Source: Tetragonia tetragonoides
Lineage: Eukaryota > Streptophyta > Magnoliopsida > Caryophyllales > Aizoaceae
Length of the DNA: 64,000 bases
Reading direction: 5' to 3'
NCBI GenBank assembly: GCA_038025085.1
Contig: CM076140.1
Span: 18,412,001 to 18,476,000 of the forward strand
The notes under the pieces were generated by a model that was given only the letters and a program-made list of their open reading frames with translations, ran no database searches and was not told where the DNA came from. A program made the position numbers and the translations under genes. Shown piece after piece: positions 11,161-21,311 of the stretch. The first letter of the stretch is position 1; each line of letters begins with the position of its first letter.

Positions 11161-12240
11161 CTTCAGCTTCTAATTCACTCACACTCAATTTTGCCTACAT
11201 TCCAAACCCTACTTTACTTTCTACCACTTGCCAACCATTCTTGTATAGAGTGCCTGCTTTGAATAAGAATTGGATGCTCATATGGAATGAACCAGGTCAA
11301 TCCTCGTGCTTGACTGTGTGGGACAAGAGTGACTTTTTGTACAGCGTGATGTCCTGGAGTCAGAGTTCTGCAATCACACGATATAAGTAAGCAATACTAC
11401 TAAAGGAAACAGGCACTGCTAAAGAATCTGTTTCCAAAGTAAATAACTATCAGCTTTGATTGTTGTCGCGTAATGTTATGAATCTGCAGTAGTGTGAGGT
11501 AAAAACCAAAATTACATGCTCTAAATTTAAATATCTCGTGCAGTCGTGCTTCTTATTTGTTATGGTATAGCCACCGATCATCGTCTTTCAGATCACGGGT
11601 CACACTGACACAACATCTCTGCAACAAGACTCTGCAACAAGACTCAGCAACAAGACTCTGCAACAAGAACAGAATTGGTTACATAAATCCAATTCACCCC
11701 TCCTTTACAGAGCCTCTTGAGAGGCCTTGGTGTGCCAGTTTAAATCTACCGCTACTTGCGTTAGTTAAGAATGACTCCATAGTCCATATGCCTACCAGAG
11801 CAAAGTTGCATGTCAATTGTTAACCTTCTAATAAGAATGCAAAATGTAATTTAAATTCTACTCTTTAGCACATGATCAGAAGGTTTGCTACAGAAGTAAT
11901 CGCATCTGGCTAACAAACAGGATGGCAAGTATGTGACCTACACTGCAAACAATTTAAGCAATGAACCGAGGTGGCTAAGCAGTACAGTTAGAAAAAGACT
12001 AAGTGGCAATGGTACGTGGACAAAGGAAAAGGGTTTTTCTTCATTTATCCTCTGAACTGCAAGGACTAGATGGGCAGCTCATGAAGCAAAAATATGAACA
12101 ATGGCAACCATTAGCGTGCACAAAGAATTCCACAATCAAGGAAACTTTCTTTATACAAAGTCAAAGAGTTCAAATCCCAATCCATAACAAGGAATCGTAG
12201 ACAAGGATAGATGTTCCTCTTTCCACGCCACCTTAAATGG
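11161..12240. other. Spacer between units A and B; short tandem repeat, no gene seen
   Basis: At 11616-11670 a 13-bp unit (tctgcaacaagac) is repeated about four times with minor changes. Position 11216 back to 11190 on the minus strand retains AAACCCTAC-like leader sequence comparable to the unit B 5' UTR. Otherwise I see no supported gene. Confidence 0.5.
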
Positions 12241-12434
12241 AAAGGCAAACAAACAACCTCCATCACCTTATTAGCCAGCAATATCTTTCCAGTCCACTGA
12301 GGGCCAACAAGAAGAGCACCTTCAGGGATTCAAGTCCCAACAGAAGTGAATCTCTCAGTCTTCTTCAGGAATTCGACCACTTCCATGAAATCCTACTTTG
12401 CGTCACTAACACCAGTAACATCATCAAAAGAGCA
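12241..12434 (-). pseudogene. FTSH: Exon fragment of a chloroplast-type FtsH protease
   Basis: One minus-strand frame reads SFDDVTGVSDAK, stop, DFMEVVEFLKKTERFTSVGT, stop, IPEGALLVGPQWTGKILLA. This aligns without gaps to the start of the AAA ATPase domain of thylakoid FtsH (FDDVAGVDEAKQDF..., then GPPGTGKTLLA). FtsH is a membrane zinc metalloprotease that turns over damaged photosystem II D1 protein. Two in-frame stops and loss of the Walker A motif (GPQWTGKI for GPPGTGKT) make it a relic. No other FtsH exon was recognised nearby, so it is an isolated fragment beside unit B. Confidence 0.85.
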
Positions 12435-12529
12435 CAACAACGCCATCCAGCCATCAATCAACAAGACACAGAGCACTAACTCATCAAGCACCATAAATAC
12501 AAACAATGAAAATGGTAAATTACATACAC

Positions 12530-13892
12530 TGATAGACATAGACGATAGGAAGCAGAGTAGAGAATTATGGATCAATAATCAGATTATTGGAGCAAACTGT
12601 AATCATTTGATCAGTACTACTGCTAGACTCTAGCTCTGCATTCCCAGCTATGAAAGATCAAGTAATGGATATGACTGCTTAGTAAATATGGGCTATAACA
12701 AAATGAGGAAAGCCGCTATAAATATTGGCAAGTCCGGGACAAAAATAACTCATATAATTGGTCTTCAGTGTCATTACTAAAATCAAATCAATTAAACTTA
12801 TGAACAGGTTTTTAGTACCAATATAAAAACAAAACTTGCTATATATAATTGATCTAAGAAAACAGTAATTACAAGAAGGAAGAAATTATTGAAGAAAAAA
12901 GGACCAGATGAAGACATACCTGGTTCACAATATAGAGACTCACCTTGGTATACCCGAACCAGCAAAAATCCATTGAAGTCGAACACTATTACCCGAGCAA
13001 GGGTCATAAAAGCTTTAGTTACTTTGGGCGAGTGCCATATCCGACCAGTTTAAATCAAGTATAGAAACCCTTGACCAGAATATCACATTCAACAAGGCGA
13101 CATCCAATTCTAAAAACACATAAGGACCCTCAAATCTAGATACAAGTCCTGGAACGCAGTAGCAGGGCAGGGATCAAAGCAGAACTGGTAACGGGGGCGA
13201 CTTGTCGATTGTACTGTTATCCGGAAGGAGAGCTTGGAGTTGAACCATGAATGAAGGCAAAGGAGGCGAAAATCACCTGAGGAATCAGAACAAATTCAAA
13301 GCCTTAATACGCAAAAGTGAGGCGAGTTGGACGATCACAAGCTGAAAGAACCATGCAACCCAGGCTAAATAAATTAAATCATATTGCATCAAAAGAGAAT
13401 CCGTGATTAATCTTACAGCAATAATTTCCTTTTAACTCTTACCTTTACAAGCAAACAAAAATTACTGTAAAACAGTAATAAAAGAAATGAACTAAAAAGG
13501 ATGATCCAAAGTTCCAAACTATGTTTCCAGAGGGTAAAAGGTCTAAACCCTCCTCTGAGACAACACCGCACAAACCAACATGAGTCTCTGGACAATAATT
13601 AAACTAATACCATCCAAAACCCAAACAGGATTCTCTGTCAATAATTGATGAAAAATAGTTGCAAATCCAACAGGGACCTCGGGCGTATGAAAAACTTCAG
13701 GACAAGGTACAATCTTAAGAATTAGCATGGATAATAGACTCATAACAAGTAGTTACAGACTAATATGTCCAGAATAGAAGCTAACATACCCTTGAGATCA
13801 GATCAAGCAGCAATGTCTAGGAGCTAAGCATGGGACTAGAGACTCCCAACAAGTATGAACAGAATATGAAGACACTTAGTGAGGAGCTCAGT
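12530..13892 (-). other. Distal part of duplicated locus, unit B (homologous to 1409-2745)
   Basis: The block starts at the shared words gatagacatagac and gaagcagagtagagaatta and ends at cttagtgaggagctcagta, co-linear with the unit A block. Small indels and a missing ATTAATT repeat distinguish the copies. The reading that is open for 163 codons in unit A is shifted and stopped here, arguing that the block is not conserved coding sequence. It may be intron or 3' flank of the duplicated locus. Confidence 0.55.
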
Positions 13893-14379
13893 ACGTCCTC
13901 ATATTTTTGGGAAAAGTGTAACAGATAAAAGACAACCACAAAAAACAGATAAGGAGATCATGAGAAGCAGAGGGGATAGAGTGAGCAAACAGAATGCGCT
14001 AGAGAAATCAAAATGATACAAAGAACACAGACAGTAAATTGTAATTATAGTCACTAAACATAATAGATTAGAACACATAATTAAAGCCCTTGCTAGCAAA
14101 GTAGACAGTAGGTCTTGCCAGCTTACAGTAACCATAAATACTCTACATGAACTAACTTATCCACTTTGTCTTCAAACCCGGAGGGTAGGGAAGGGGAGGA
14201 ACAATAAAAGTTATGCAAAGAAGTTCACAATCCATCATAACTCCGTCCTTTCTCTCTCTGCCCCCCAACCCCCAACCTCTTTTTTCCGTCCTTTGTTAAT
14301 ACTTGTTTACTATAATAACTAAACGCAACATATAACTTAATATTCCAACAATCCACCAAATTCACTCAATTACATACTA
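13893..14379. other. 3' flank of the unit B gene; nothing specific seen
   Basis: AT-rich sequence immediately downstream (minus strand) of the stop codon of the GARP-like gene. It presumably includes its 3' UTR. No repeat or coding signal was found. Confidence 0.5.
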
Positions 14380-15050
14380 CTACCTGTAGCTTGACTTCGA
14401 GGAGCCCCCAGAATAATGAGCATGAACTGCCTTAACCAAAGACGAAGAAAAATTTAAATGAATGAACATTTTATCGTCCATGAGATAGCGGCATAGGTCA
14501 TCAGGGTCACTCTTCAGAGCCTGCCGGATCATCACCAACTGCAACTTAACTGCATGGATAGTTGTGACAGCATCGCGCTCCATGAGCTCCATCACTGCTT
14601 TTGGGGTTACGCGCTCTTCATTGAAGATATCCCCTCCCAAGTCCTGAATGGCCTTGAGCAAGGCATTATGGTGTTGGGGAGTCCAGTCATGACGACCAAA
14701 CCAGTACCCTTTCAGCGTTTTTTCGACCTTCAAAACTGTCCAGTTCCAAAATCCATCATCATATTCAATAGCAGCCATATGTTTCATGATCAGTTGATAC
14801 AATGCCTGAGGGGTTACATTGGAGTTACAACTATCCGCATCCTCCTCCTCCCCACCCAATCGCCTCAAGGCAGTCAAGAACATACGGTAGTGTTCATCCT
14901 TCATCTTTTTCTCGAAACCCTGTAGCTCCCTTAGTTCCTTCATAAACTCTGACTCCTGTAACTCCGGTTTCTTCTTGTTCTCCATTGCATCTTTTAAACG
15001 AGCTTGAGCAAGGGATTTCTCACGACTCCTTTTCAAATCAGATGCCATTA
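14380..15050 (-). CDS. Intact exon 2 of the GARP-like gene (modules 3 and 4)
   Basis: The 222-codon open frame begins at MASDLKRSREKSLAQARLKD, directly after the splice acceptor, and could also be translated on its own from this ATG. Residues 1-55 are charged and probably coiled-coil. Residues about 57-112 form module 3 (FLTALRRLGGEEEDADS, then FWNWTVLKVEKTLKGYW), and about 119-178 form module 4 with the WTPQHHNALLKAIQDLGGD start typical of GARP helix 1. A third, partial HLNFSSSLVKAVHAHY segment follows near the C-terminus. No stops or frameshifts occur, so this half decayed less than exon 1 or is under some constraint. A role as a transcription factor fragment is inference. Confidence 0.6.
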
Positions 15051-15565
15051 CTGAAAATAAATAATATCATGGTTCAGCAACTGTAAACTTTCTGAATGGT
15101 TTTTTGCAACTTTAGTGGGAGATTAAAGAAAACAAATATTAGCAAACAGTGAGAGACTAAGCATAGGATTGATTTTACTTATGGGTAGATATCGTACATA
15201 CATCAATTTAGTTGATTAGCGACAAAAGATAACATCTTGGGCAATGACAATGACACAAAATTGAAGTATAAACAAGTTGAGTGCAATTCAATAGACAGAT
15301 ATTAATTGGTATATCAATATGTAATCATTATGTATACTAATAGTTGAAGTAGTAGTAGGCTAGTAGCAACAGTAGGTAGTGGCTAACTTACAAAGACAGT
15401 GGAAACGAGACAACTTGCGTGGTGGCAAGCCAGAGTCATCAGGAGGAGCATGAGTAGGGATCTGATCAAGAAGACCAGTAGTTGGAGCTTGGGAGTTATT
15501 ATCAGGACGAATTCTCCGAACGAAAATCTCCCTAGCCATTCCCAAATGGTACCAAACAACATTAA

Positions 15566-15807
15566 GGTGGCGTTTACTTGTAAGCAATGATGATTACAAT
15601 GTAATCAATCATTTTATAGAGATGTGGATAGAAAAGGAAGGAGCAGGAAGAGAAATATGAGATTTAGGAGCTTGATTGCATCATCCAATGTAATCATCTT
15701 TACATATTCTAAAGTAGAACAATTGTGATTAGTAATCAAATTCACACTTTCCATGTTTCTCCTTCCCCTCCTTCCTTTTCTAACCCACATTTACCCTAAA
15801 CGAGCCC
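15566..15807. mobile_element. Tourist-like (PIF/Harbinger) MITE in exon 1, TSD TAA
   Basis: The 242-bp element starts GGTGGCGTTTACTTG and ends TAAACGAGCCC, with TAA on both sides (15563-15565 and 15808-15810). Interior words such as atgtaatcatctttacat and the C/T-rich block are shared with the element at 20180-20474. Removing the element and one TAA copy restores an open frame across the site in the host exon, so it was a clean insertion into coding sequence. Confidence 0.82.
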
Positions 15808-16391
15808 TAAGGGTCAGCACGACCTTGGTTTGGTCGTCAAAGAGCTCAAACACAGCCTCAGGTGTGACAGCCTCATGAAACAGATCTCCACCACCTAAAA
15901 CATCAACTGCATCCTTAATTTTGTCCTCGAAATCGAAAGGCCCGCATTGTGTAGGATATTCTCCGATCCGAAACATCTCTAGCATCTTGTACACGTTACT
16001 GGTGTTGGTCCAGAATGTGCGGTCACGGGCGGAGCCACCTTCCTCGTCTTCGACGATTTTGAGGACTAGTTCTTGCACTTCCTCTACTGTCACTTTTCTA
16101 GTCCTTGGGCACCGCAGAACGTGATGATCACAGCCTAGTCTCTCTTCATTGCCTTCACAAAGCTTAGGTAGCGCTCCCGTCCCAGTTGCACATAGTAATC
16201 TATTGGATTATAAGGTTCAATCCCCAACTTTTCACAGAGATCTATTGAATTATTACCAGGATTTATTTCCTCCATCTTATCTAATTCATCTCTCATCAAC
16301 TTCGCTTCATCTTCTATTGAATCAGGTTTTAGCCACCTCTTCAATAGTGCATCTCTCTTCATCTTCTTTCTAGCTTTGTTCCAATTTCTCC

Positions 16392-16400
16392 AAACCCTAA
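16392..16400 (-). promoter_or_regulatory. Telo-box in the 5' leader of the GARP-like gene
   Basis: AAACCCTAA lies 30 bases upstream of the proposed ATG, here read on the plus strand (minus: TTAGGGTTT). Telo-boxes are common in leaders of plant housekeeping and translation-related genes. It supports the proposed gene start. Confidence 0.45.
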
Positions 16401-16558
16401 TTTTAATTTGCTTTCAGGTTTCAATTACATCTGCGTCCTCTTCTCTCCCCAACTCCTTCTTTATAGGCAGACTCGAGCCAGCCACAGGACAACTGCCTAC
16501 AATATGGGCCTGGGCGATGCTTTACTTCGGTGCTCTTTTCTTCTTTCTTTCTTTTACC

Positions 16559-17002
16559 AGGGGTGAGCGTAAACCGGTATCTAGGTATGTACCAGGTATT
16601 GTACTATCCGTGTAATTGAAATTGAATTCACCGTGAAATTGGAATTGAATTTGATTGCAGATTTTCCATTGAAATTGAATCCACCCGATATCCACCGGTT
16701 CCTGGCCACCTAGTTCAAATTAAAATATAAAATTTAGTGATTTATATTTAATAAATAAAACATCAATAATATAACACCAATATCAAAAATAAAAGTAAAG
16801 GAAATACTCATGATAAAAGATTATTATAAGTTTATACCGGGTAGCCAATCAGTTCCGACTTCCAAAAATTAGGAATTGGTTCGCATAGGTTCCTACTTTT
16901 GGGAACCGGAATTGTTTGGTTAGATTGGTTCCTGTTCTAAACTATCGATTTTGAACCGGTTATAATTATGGTATTGGGTACTCGAATTTTCTGATCACCC
17001 CT
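16559..17002. mobile_element. hAT-like non-autonomous element
   Basis: The ends AGGGGTGAGC (16559-16568) and GATCACCCCT (16993-17002) form an inverted repeat with one mismatch. Subterminal ACCGG/CCGGTT motifs lie inside both ends and the core is AT-rich. The expected 8-bp duplication is poor (cttttacc versus ttattatt), so the limits are provisional. Confidence 0.5.
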
Positions 17003-17019
17003 TTATTATTATTATTATT

Positions 17020-17070
<51 letters not shown>

Positions 17071-17076
17071 ATTGTT
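17003..17076. repeat. Microsatellite (ATT)n-(GTT)n
   Basis: Six to seven ATT units pass directly into about 17 GTT units and end in an imperfect ATTGTTATATATAT stretch. It abuts the right end of the hAT-like element. Confidence 0.95.
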
Positions 17077-17354
17077 ATATATATAACCAGGAATGTCTCA
17101 CTCAAGTGATTTAAATACAAACTAGAGTAAATTGGGTAAAATAGTGAGAAATTGAGAAAACTTATATTTTATAGTTGAAAATTGGGTGAATATTAAGAGA
17201 AACTGGGCTAAACCGGACCAACTGGACAAAAATGAAAACTAGTTGAACAACATTCCATTAGTTGGAATATTAACCAAAAAATTTACCGTCCACTTCTTCC
17301 CTTTACTTTTATTATTTCCTTAACTTTCCTAAAAAAAAAAAAAAAAATTACTTA

Positions 17355-18083
17355 CTCCCTACGGCCTGGGATTCTTCCTTACGTTTTCTTTTTAAGGATG
17401 ACCACCAAACTTCCTTACATTATCTAATTTAGCAACTTTTGAGTAATCAAAAGTCTATAATACCCTTGTATTTTTCTTTTTATGAAAAAAAAAAAACAAA
17501 ACAAACACACTCTCTCCTTAAATCCCCCAACCCCCACCACCCCCGTGGCCCAATCCTCTACCCCCACCACCCCGACCTCCACCAGCCGTGCCACCCCTAC
17601 CCCACCACCCCCATCCTCCACCAGCCTGCACCCCCACCCCCACCACAAAAACCCACCACCTCGACCAGCCCACCCACCCCAAAAACCCAACACCAGCCCA
17701 AGAAACCAACTCGCCCACCCCGAAACCCAACCACACACCCAACAAAACCACCCACCCGAAACCCAACCCCACCCACCCGAAACCCAACCCCATCCCCAAC
17801 AAAACCACCCCGAAAGCCAACCCACTCCCACCCCAAATCAAACGAAAATTGATAAGAGAGAGAGAGAATGAGAGGAGAAAGAGGGAGAAGCACGAAATTA
17901 GAAGTGTTTGCGGTGGTGGTGGTGGTGGTGGTTAAGGTGAGGGTTAAGGTTGTTGGTGGTGGTTTAGAGAAGAGAGAGGGAGAATGACCATTTACTTGGT
18001 AAGTGTGAATATTTATACAAAAGTTTGTCTCCTTAATTTTTGGTCCATTTCTTTATGTAAGGAAGAATCGAGGACGAAGGAAG
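17355..18083. mobile_element. Stowaway-type (Tc1/mariner) non-autonomous element
   Basis: The left end CTCCCTACGGCCTGGGATTC and the right end, complement CTTCCTTCGTCCTCGATTCT, match the CTCCCTCCGT terminal signature, and the inverted repeats continue through TTCTTCCTTAC. TA dinucleotides flank it (17353-17354 and 18084-18085), the mariner target duplication. At 729 bp it is long for Stowaway. The core is a C-rich tract and a GA/GGT-rich end with no transposase. Confidence 0.8.
17521..17835. other. C-skewed tract inside the Stowaway element
   Basis: For about 315 bp the plus strand is built almost entirely from C and A (CCCACC, CCCCACCC, AACCCAACC) with very few G. The minus strand is therefore a chain of GGG/GGGTGGG runs able to form G-quadruplexes. 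ORFs in all frames here are Pro/His/Thr or Trp/Gly repeats and are composition artefacts. Confidence 0.7.
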
Positions 18084-19302
18084 TACTATTTTATCTGGAA
18101 GGGGTAAGGAGAGAGAAAGTAGGAGAAACTTGTAAAAAAATGAGAGGTTTTAATGCCACCTAAGCAAATATTTAACGGATTACTGGCACGGTTACTACTA
18201 GGATTATGATTGATAGATACATATAAACTTTTTTTTTTTTGAGAAAATATAAACTTGGGATTATTGATATGAAATTTTCAAGTTGGGATTATTATTGGAA
18301 AACCGCTCAAATTTGAAATTATTCATAGGATATATCTCATGCGTTTCCTAGTACTCTAACATTGCGCTAACGCCATAACTACCACATGATTGTGGCGAAA
18401 GTTGTTGCTCATTCATCATTCGCTAGAAAGAGGTATGAAGGTATAACCAAGTTATTTGTGAGGCAAAAACTGACGACACTTGCCCAAATGATAGTTTGAT
18501 AAACTTAAATCTAGGAAAATCGACTTTAAGGCTTTTCTCTTTCTTTCACCAAGAGGCTTTTCCAATATGTCATTCAAGTCCATATCAAACTGGCAAAAGA
18601 ATATCATCCCTGAATACAACGTACAACAGAAGCTCCAACACATTTAGATTTTCTACATGTAAAGAGAAGAAAGATAAAAGACCACTTAATTATTTTTTTT
18701 TGAAGGATTACGAGCCTTCAAAAAATGTTTTGGAATCCGCTAAGATTGAGATATTTTTGCTCTGGACACGGATTTCAAACCTCTGCAACACCAAGCATTC
18801 TTATCTACCATGGGATGTTTTTTTCTATGGTTTTGGAGGAAGTGGGAGGGGGAATTCACAAGCAGCAACATTGATCTTGCTCGCAAAAGACATTGCATAG
18901 GTAGGTGGCATGACAGCCTCATGGCAAAACAATAACTTATGGACTTGCAAAAGTTTCCAAGACATATTTATGTGCCAACCTTCACTGATCAGAAAACAAG
19001 AATCTACTATCGCCATGTTCTCTGTTTAACTAGATGGCTTATAAACTGAAGAATGATATCTCGTACACTACATGAATTGGTTCTGATAGAGTTGTAGTGA
19101 AGAGCAAAGAGCCTTCCAGAGATGGAAATGACATTTCGGAAAATATCCAGACCTTTCTTTTATTCTCGTTCACTTCATATATCATCCTCTAGGTTTCTAT
19201 CTGTTTTGTGCTGTTTGGAAAGTACCCAGTTGGTGCTTGCTACTGTGATGGCCTACAAAGACCAGGTATCTGCAAAAGAGAGTTCAATTAAATATCAAAC
19301 TA
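18084..19302. other. No gene supported
   Basis: AT-rich sequence with short poly-T runs. A minus-strand open stretch at 18452-18643 (ILEKPLGERKRKALKSIFLD) is the only protein-like reading and is not recognised; it could be an exon fragment but has no supporting splice context that I can trust. Confidence 0.4.
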
Positions 19303-19311
19303 TTTATTTTA

Positions 19312-19821
19312 GGAAAATTTACGAAAAACTACCTTATTGGCAAAAACTTTTGTGAGATAGTACCTTATTTAAAAAAGGTTGTTTGTAAGTACCTTTTATC
19401 CGTGTTTTGGATGCCGGGTCATACCCAAGCCCATTTTCCGGTCAATTTTTTTTGTAAATGTCCATTATACCCCCACGTGATTGTCGCATGCCACTTAAAC
19501 CCTCTAAGAAAAGGCAAAAAAAGTCTAAAAAGCAAAGTTGTACAAGAAAGGCGTTTGAGATTGATGGATCTGGAGGGGATGAATAAGATAAGTTGACTTC
19601 AGAAGATGATGGTTTAAGCAAGGGGTGGGCGGTTTAAGTGGCACGCAACAGTCACATGGGGGTATAATGGGTATTTACAAAAAATAATTGACCAGAAAAT
19701 GAGGTTGGGTATCACCCGGCAACCAAAACACGCGTAAAAGGTAGTTACAAACAACCTTTTTTAAATAAGGTACTATCTCACAAACTCTTTTGCTAATAAG
19801 GTAGTTCCTCGCAAATTTTCC
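19312..19821. mobile_element. Mutator-type foldback MITE with 9-bp target duplication
   Basis: Two arms of about 190 bp (19312-19501 and 19631-19821) are inverted repeats with roughly 87% identity by eye, around a 129-bp loop. The ends are GGAAAATTT and its complement. The nine bases tttatttta flank it exactly (19303-19311 and 19822-19830), the size made by Mutator-like transposases. The loop encodes a short Lys/Arg-rich reading ending in a stop, which may be captured sequence. Confidence 0.88.
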
Positions 19822-19830
19822 TTTATTTTA

Positions 19831-20176
19831 TTTTGATTTGTCTATGAAAAAGATATGTGACGAACATGGATACCAATAATGTAGTGAGGGATACAAATTA
19901 TAAAACAATATGTAAAAAATTCGAAACTCCTCGTGAAATTTCTCTTTTTCCTCACAAACATTACTAATTACTACTTGCTTTTCTGTCAATTAGCCAATCA
20001 AACAGCACTTTCGCATAAATCTCAAGGGGAGAAAATGCACACTCTTCAATTAAATCACACTGGAAAATCTGAAATTGGACATGCATGATGTTTGAGACTC
20101 TTAAGCAGTTTATATAATTACAGATGTCAACTAAACTTTGCTCAACCATGCACGTAGGTTTAGGTTACTCAAACAC
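19831..20176. other. No gene supported
   Basis: AT-rich spacer between two MITEs. Only short ORFs without recognisable features are present. Confidence 0.5.
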
Positions 20177-20179
20177 TAA

Positions 20180-20474
20180 GATGGTGTTTAGTTGCTAGTA
20201 ATGCAATGTAATCGTTTCAGTGAGTAGGGGTAGAGGCGACAAAGAGAGGGGGGGAGAGGAAAGATATGAGAAAAGTGTAATGGCATAGAATTACACTATC
20301 CAATGTAGTCATCTTTACATGAGCTAAATTTGAGCAATTGTGATTACATTGGACGATGTAAACAATCCCACTCTTCCCATATCTCTCCTCCCTTCCTTGC
20401 TTTTTTAGCCCAACCTTACTCTACAAAATGGTACATTACACTGTAATCGACATTACTCCCAAGTAAACAAGCCC
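20180..20474. mobile_element. Second Tourist-like MITE of the family at 15566
   Basis: The ends are GATGGTGTTTAGTTG and GTAAACAAGCCC, and the interior shares the gtagtcatctttacat and CTCCTCCCTTCCTTGC-like blocks with 15566-15807. Flanks are TAA on the left and TAT on the right, an imperfect 3-bp duplication, so this copy is probably older. Confidence 0.7.
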
Positions 20475-20975
20475 TATTTGTTTCCTTATACAAGAGGCTA
20501 AGATATAGAGTCACCTACTTTTTTTTTATTGTTTTATTTTTTATGGAGTTAAGAAATAGAATAGAGTCACCTACTTAGCCAGCTATATTGGTGCAAAATG
20601 TTCGTGATATTTTAACGGGGATAGACTTCAAACACTAACCTCAACGCCATGGCGGCCTATCCGATTTCTAAAGATGAAATTGATGATAAGAGTTGAAAAT
20701 TCATCATGGACATCCTCCTGCAATAGAACTTTTGTTGTTAACACATTTTCTCCACAGTATAAAGACATGAAAAGGAAGCAATGGGGACATTTGTGTCAGA
20801 CCTGTATGGCATGTCCTGTGTGTCTGACAACCACTATTTGAAACTTGCCTTGCATTTGACCTATAGTGAGAGTTCTGTGACAGAGAATCAGAAAAAAGTT
20901 TCAGTATCGGAGAAATGATAGATAATTTTATTAGTAATTGATATAGCATTTTTCAGTAATTGAGATATAAGCAAC
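20475..20975. other. No gene supported
   Basis: AT-rich sequence; the short ORFs on the minus strand have no recognisable features. Confidence 0.5.
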
Positions 20976-21311
20976 CACATTGGTGGTAGCCTAGTGATTG
21001 AGGCTGATGTCCACTTGTCCAAGGCCAGGAGTTCACATATGGACATAACTTGAAAGTTGCAATAGTAATGTTTGACTTTGTACAAGTGGATGGGCTAGAG
21101 CTGGAATCCAATAAGGTTATTCATTCAATTCAGTGTGCTATGGTGATGGGCTCTCTCTCTCTCCTAGAGAACTAGTTATAGCTCAAACTGGACATTTTGG
21201 GTGGGGGGGTAGTATGATAATGTCCAACTACGCTAAGCTATAGGTGGTCGCCCCTTCCCCTTTTTGATGAGCCAAAAAAACAAAAAAGAAAAAGAAGGTG
21301 CAAGTGAAACT
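20976..21311 (+). mobile_element. Possible tRNA-derived SINE
   Basis: The left part has an A-box-like word (TGGTAGCCTAGTGATTGAGG) and, about 30 bp on, a degraded B-box-like word (GGAGTTCACATATGG). The right end is GATGAGCC followed by an A-rich tail. The word taagcaac occurs on both sides (20968-20975 and 21312-21319). A CT microsatellite lies in the body. No body signature was matched to a named family. Confidence 0.45.

Larger units (their letters stand above)
14380..16362 (-). pseudogene. Four-module GARP/G2-like (Myb-related) gene, two exons, disrupted
   Basis: Exon 1 runs from an ATG at 16362 to a donor (CTTT/GTAAGT, exon end 15392). Exon 2 runs from an acceptor (TTTTCAG, exon start 15050) to a stop at 14380; the junction is in frame across a 341-bp intron. 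Four modules resemble the GARP helix-turn-helix domain of plant regulators: (1) YLSFVKAMKR-LGCDHH...VTVEEVQELVLKI; (2) KDAVDVLGGGDLFHEAVTPE...VWYHLGMAREIF; (3) FLTALRRLGG...VTPQALYQLI; (4) WTPQHHNALLKAIQDLGGD...VTPKAVMELM...AVKLQLVMIRQ. Modules 1/3 and 2/4 pair best, suggesting duplication of a two-module unit. Two lesions break it: an extra GA at about 16138-16144 in module 1 (compare unit A) and the MITE at 15566-15807 in module 2. Canonical GARP has SHLQKYR in helix 3; none of the modules keeps it, so DNA binding is uncertain. Confidence 0.72.

Noticed and set aside
17424..17935. Several overlapping Pro/His/Thr- and Trp/Gly-rich ORFs
   Set aside because: All six frames are open because of the C-skewed tract; no frame shows real protein features.
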